Shown here: one piece after another, positions 61,896-64,000 of the stretch | Position numbering within the stretch: the first letter of the stretch is position 1 | Layout of the letters: each line of letters opens with the position of its first letter | NCBI RefSeq assembly: GCF_013359735.1 | Contig: NZ_JABFMX010000016.1 | Span: forward strand, 33,259-97,258 | Length of the DNA: 64,000 nt | Reading direction: 5' to 3' | Source of the DNA: Arthrobacter sp. C9C5 | GTDB taxonomy: Bacteria > Actinomycetota > Actinomycetes > Actinomycetales > Micrococcaceae | Position numbers and translations under genes: made by a program | Notes under the pieces: generated by a model | The model's input: the letters and a program-made list of their open reading frames with translations, nothing else | Databases searched by the model: none | Told to the model about the DNA's origin: nothing

Positions 61896-64000
61896 TTAGC
61901 TGCGCGTCTTCCCGGACTTGGCCTTCCCGGACTTGGCCTTCCCCTCGCGCGCCGTGCGGGCCAGCAGGATCTTCTCGTCAACCGGGGCGTGGCCGCTGGC
62001 ACGCTGCTGGCGGAAGAACTCCCGGGCCTCGTCCTGGCGGGTCTTCTCCGCCCCGGTGGCGATCGCTGCGCGGAGGTGCTCCGGGCCGAAACCGAAGGCA
62101 TCCACCAGATCCAGGGCATGCGGGCGGATCTTCACGAGCAGCCGGTTGATGTACTCGCCCACGGTGCGGGCGCGCTGCATCGAGAGCCGGCCGTTCATCA
62201 GGTACCAGGACAGGTTCTTCTCGATCAGGGACAGCCCGAAGAGGTCGCGCAGCCAGGTCAGGACCGCCTTGGTGCCGGGGTCGGCGACCTTGCCCAGCGC
62301 GTCGGTGAAGGCCTCCCACTGCAGCAGCTCGGCGTGCGCCTGGGCCGCCTCGATGAGTTCGTTCTGGTGGCTGTTGAACAGCGCGGCGGCCTGCTGCTGC
62401 GGCAGCTTGTTCGCGCCCTTGAGCGCCGAACCGACCTCGGCCACCATGGCCTGGACGCGCTCGGTCAACAGGGCCCGCTGGCCGGCCTCGTCCTTGATCG
62501 CACTGGCGGCCTTCTGCACCGAGCCGGAGTCCGCCATGAACTGGGCGACGCCGCGCAGGCCGGTCCGGTGGATGGCGGCGCCGGTCGCCTGCCCGACGAC
62601 GTAGCGGGCCAGCACGCCGAAGTCCACGTTGCGGAATTCCTTGGCGTAGTCCGCCAGCAGGCGCTTCGCGACCAGCTGCAGCAGCACGGTGTTGTCGCCC
62701 TCGAAGGTGGCGTAGACATCGAGGTCGGCGCGCAGCGACGCGAACCGGTTCTCGATCAGGAAGCCGGCGCCGCCGCAGGCTTCGCGGCACTCCTGCAGGG
62801 TGTCGAGGGCGTGCCAGGTGCTGAGAGGCTTGAGCGCGGCGGCCAGGGTCTCGAGGTCCTGGCGGTCCTCGTCGGTGTCGTTCCGGCCGGAGAACACGTC
62901 GTCGAACTTCTGCAGCAGCTGTTCGCTGGCGAAGCTCGCGGCATAGGTGGTCGCAAGCCGGCTGAACAGCCGGCGCTGGTGCCGCTGGTAGTCCAGCAGG
63001 ACCTCCTCGTCCGTGGCGGAGGAGGCGTTGAACTGGCGCCGTTCGGAGGCGTACTGGATGGCGGTCTTGAGGGCCAGCTTGGACGCGGTCACGGCGGCGC
63101 CATCGAGCGACACCCGGCCCTGGACCAGGGTACCCAGCATCGTGAAGAAGCGGCGGCCGGGGCTGGCAATCGGCGAACTGTAGGTGCCGTCTGCGTCCAC
63201 GTTGCCGTAACGGTTGAGCAGGTTGGTCCGCGGGATGCGTACCTGGTTGAAGTGCAGCCGGCCGTTGTCGATGCCGTTCAGGCCGCCCTTGACGCCGTCG
63301 TCCTCGCCGCCGATGCCGGGAAGGAATTCCTTGGTCTCCGGGTCGCGCAGGTCCATGTAGAACGCGTGCACGCCGTGGTTGACGCCGTTGGTGATCAGCT
63401 GCGCGAAGACGACGGCGGCCAGTCCGTCGATGGCCGCGTTGCCGATGTAGTCCTTCCAGGCCGCGCGGAAGGGCGTGTGCACCACGAACTCTTCGGTGGC
63501 GGCGTCGTAGCTGGCGGTGGTGGCGATGCTGGCGACGTCCGAGCCGTGTCCGGTCTCGGTCATGGCGAAGCAGCCGGGGATGTCCAGGCTCATGATGCCC
63601 GGCAGCCACTTCTTGTGGTGTTCCTCGGTGCCGAGGTGGTTCACCGCGGAGCCGAAGAGGCCCCACTGCACGCCGGCCTTGATTTGCAGCGAGGGGTCGG
63701 CGATGACGAGTTCCTGGAAGCCGGCTACGTTGCCGCCGTGTTCGTCCGCGCCGCCGACCTCCGCCGGGAAGGCCCGGTGCACGGCGCCGTTCTCCACCAG
63801 GATCTTGAGCTGGCCGAAGACCCGCTGGCGGTGCTCGGTGTGGGTGAGCCCCTCGGTCTTGTGCAGTTCCGGCCGGCCGGCCAGGTCCCGGGCCTGCCGG
63901 CGGACCGCGGCCCACTTGCCCAGCAGTTGTTCGCCGAGGGCGGCGACGTCGACGGCGGGGGCTCCGGCAGCGGGGCCCGCGGCGGGGAAGGTCCGGGGCG
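61896..64000 (-). CDS. Acyl-CoA oxidase/dehydrogenase family protein (5' end outside window)
   Basis: FAD-dependent acyl-CoA oxidation enzyme; about 700 residues are inside the window and the frame is open at the edge. The order is N-terminal helical domain (FGQLKILVENGAVHR), middle domain with GCFAMTETGHGSDVASIATT, and C-terminal helical ACOX domain (CREACGGAGFLIENRFASLR, TFEGDNTVLLQLVAKRLL). TFEGDN and the length fit peroxisome-type acyl-CoA oxidases, which actinobacteria also have. The C-terminus ends in short Lys-Ser-Gly repeats. Oxidase versus dehydrogenase is not certain. Confidence 0.9.
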   Translation of the reverse strand, partial: PRTFPAAGPAAGAPAVDVAALGEQLLGKWAAVRRQARDLAGRPELHKTEGLTHTEHRQRVFGQLKILVENGAVHRAFPAEVGGADEHGGNVAGFQELVIADPSLQIKAGVQWGLFGSAVNHLGTEEHHKKWLPGIMSLDIPGCFAMTETGHGSDVASIATTASYDAATEEFVVHTPFRAAWKDYIGNAAIDGLAAVVFAQLITNGVNHGVHAFYMDLRDPETKEFLPGIGGEDDGVKGGLNGIDNGRLHFNQVRIPRTNLLNRYGNVDADGTYSSPIASPGRRFFTMLGTLVQGRVSLDGAAVTASKLALKTAIQYASERRQFNASSATDEEVLLDYQRHQRRLFSRLATTYAASFASEQLLQKFDDVFSGRNDTDEDRQDLETLAAALKPLSTWHALDTLQECREACGGAGFLIENRFASLRADLDVYATFEGDNTVLLQLVAKRLLADYAKEFRNVDFGVLARYVVGQATGAAIHRTGLRGVAQFMADSGSVQKAASAIKDEAGQRALLTERVQAMVAEVGSALKGANKLPQQQAAALFNSHQNELIEAAQAHAELLQWEAFTDALGKVADPGTKAVLTWLRDLFGLSLIEKNLSWYLMNGRLSMQRARTVGEYINRLLVKIRPHALDLVDAFGFGPEHLRAAIATGAEKTRQDEAREFFRQQRASGHAPVDEKILLARTAREGKAKSGKAKSGKTRS

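Overview
The window is a gene-dense, high-GC stretch of an actinobacterial chromosome, most likely Arthrobacter/Pseudarthrobacter or another Micrococcaceae. Supporting signs are whiA, rbpA, opcA, the ctaA/ctaB pair, an actinobacterial-type glgA, and a gene order that matches the mycobacterial uvrC-whiA-gap-tkt-ctaB-suf neighbourhood. I see no rRNA, tRNA, CRISPR array, phage, plasmid or insertion sequence. Two loci carry arrays of a short palindromic repeat that is not explained by any gene.

Layout. 1-4 kb: uvrC (5' end cut by the window) then rapZ-yvcK-whiA. 4.2-8.5 kb: sodA, then gap-pgk-tpiA-secG and the RNA polymerase-binding gene rbpA. 9-17.3 kb, minus strand: tkt-tal-pgi-zwf-opcA-pgl, the pentose-phosphate block. 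17.8-21.6 kb: ctaB facing ctaA, with an ABC exporter behind ctaA. 21.7-27 kb: sufR-sufB-sufD-Rieske-sufC-sufT, without sufS or sufU. 27-33 kb: a zinc peptidase, an acyl-CoA ligase/thiolase pair, repeat array A, and the biotin ECF transporter bioY-bioM-bioN. 33-45.6 kb: an ABC-F ATPase, YbaK, SURF1, fabG, hsp20, repeat array B, a FabL-like SDR, serB, an ABC ATPase, a TauE/SafE permease, a TrmH methylase, L31 and a lipoate ligase. 45.7-53 kb: pepN, a YeiH-type exporter, and an ATP-grasp/alpha-E/transglutaminase trio. 53-57.5 kb: a DosS-like histidine kinase, a NarL-type regulator, a universal stress protein and two flavin-binding split-barrel proteins. 57.5-64 kb: a zinc-ribbon SDR, the divergent glgC and glgA, and an acyl-CoA oxidase that runs off the end.

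The most interesting signals are these. (1) Two intergenic arrays of a degenerate GGRCATGYCC palindrome, spaced about 28-30 bp apart, share a hairpin with one compensating base pair. (2) A DosR-like operator, GGGCC-N4-GGCCC, recurs around the kinase/regulator/stress cluster and sits about 43-45 bp upstream of two apparently leaderless promoters. (3) A perfect 14-bp inverted repeat covers the Shine-Dalgarno and start codon of rbpA. (4) A thiolase has a catalytic cysteine replaced by serine and sits beside the biotin transporter. (5) An SDR close to fabG carries the Tyr-x6-Lys signature of FabL enoyl-ACP reductases. All functional calls come from reading the sequence; no database search was run.
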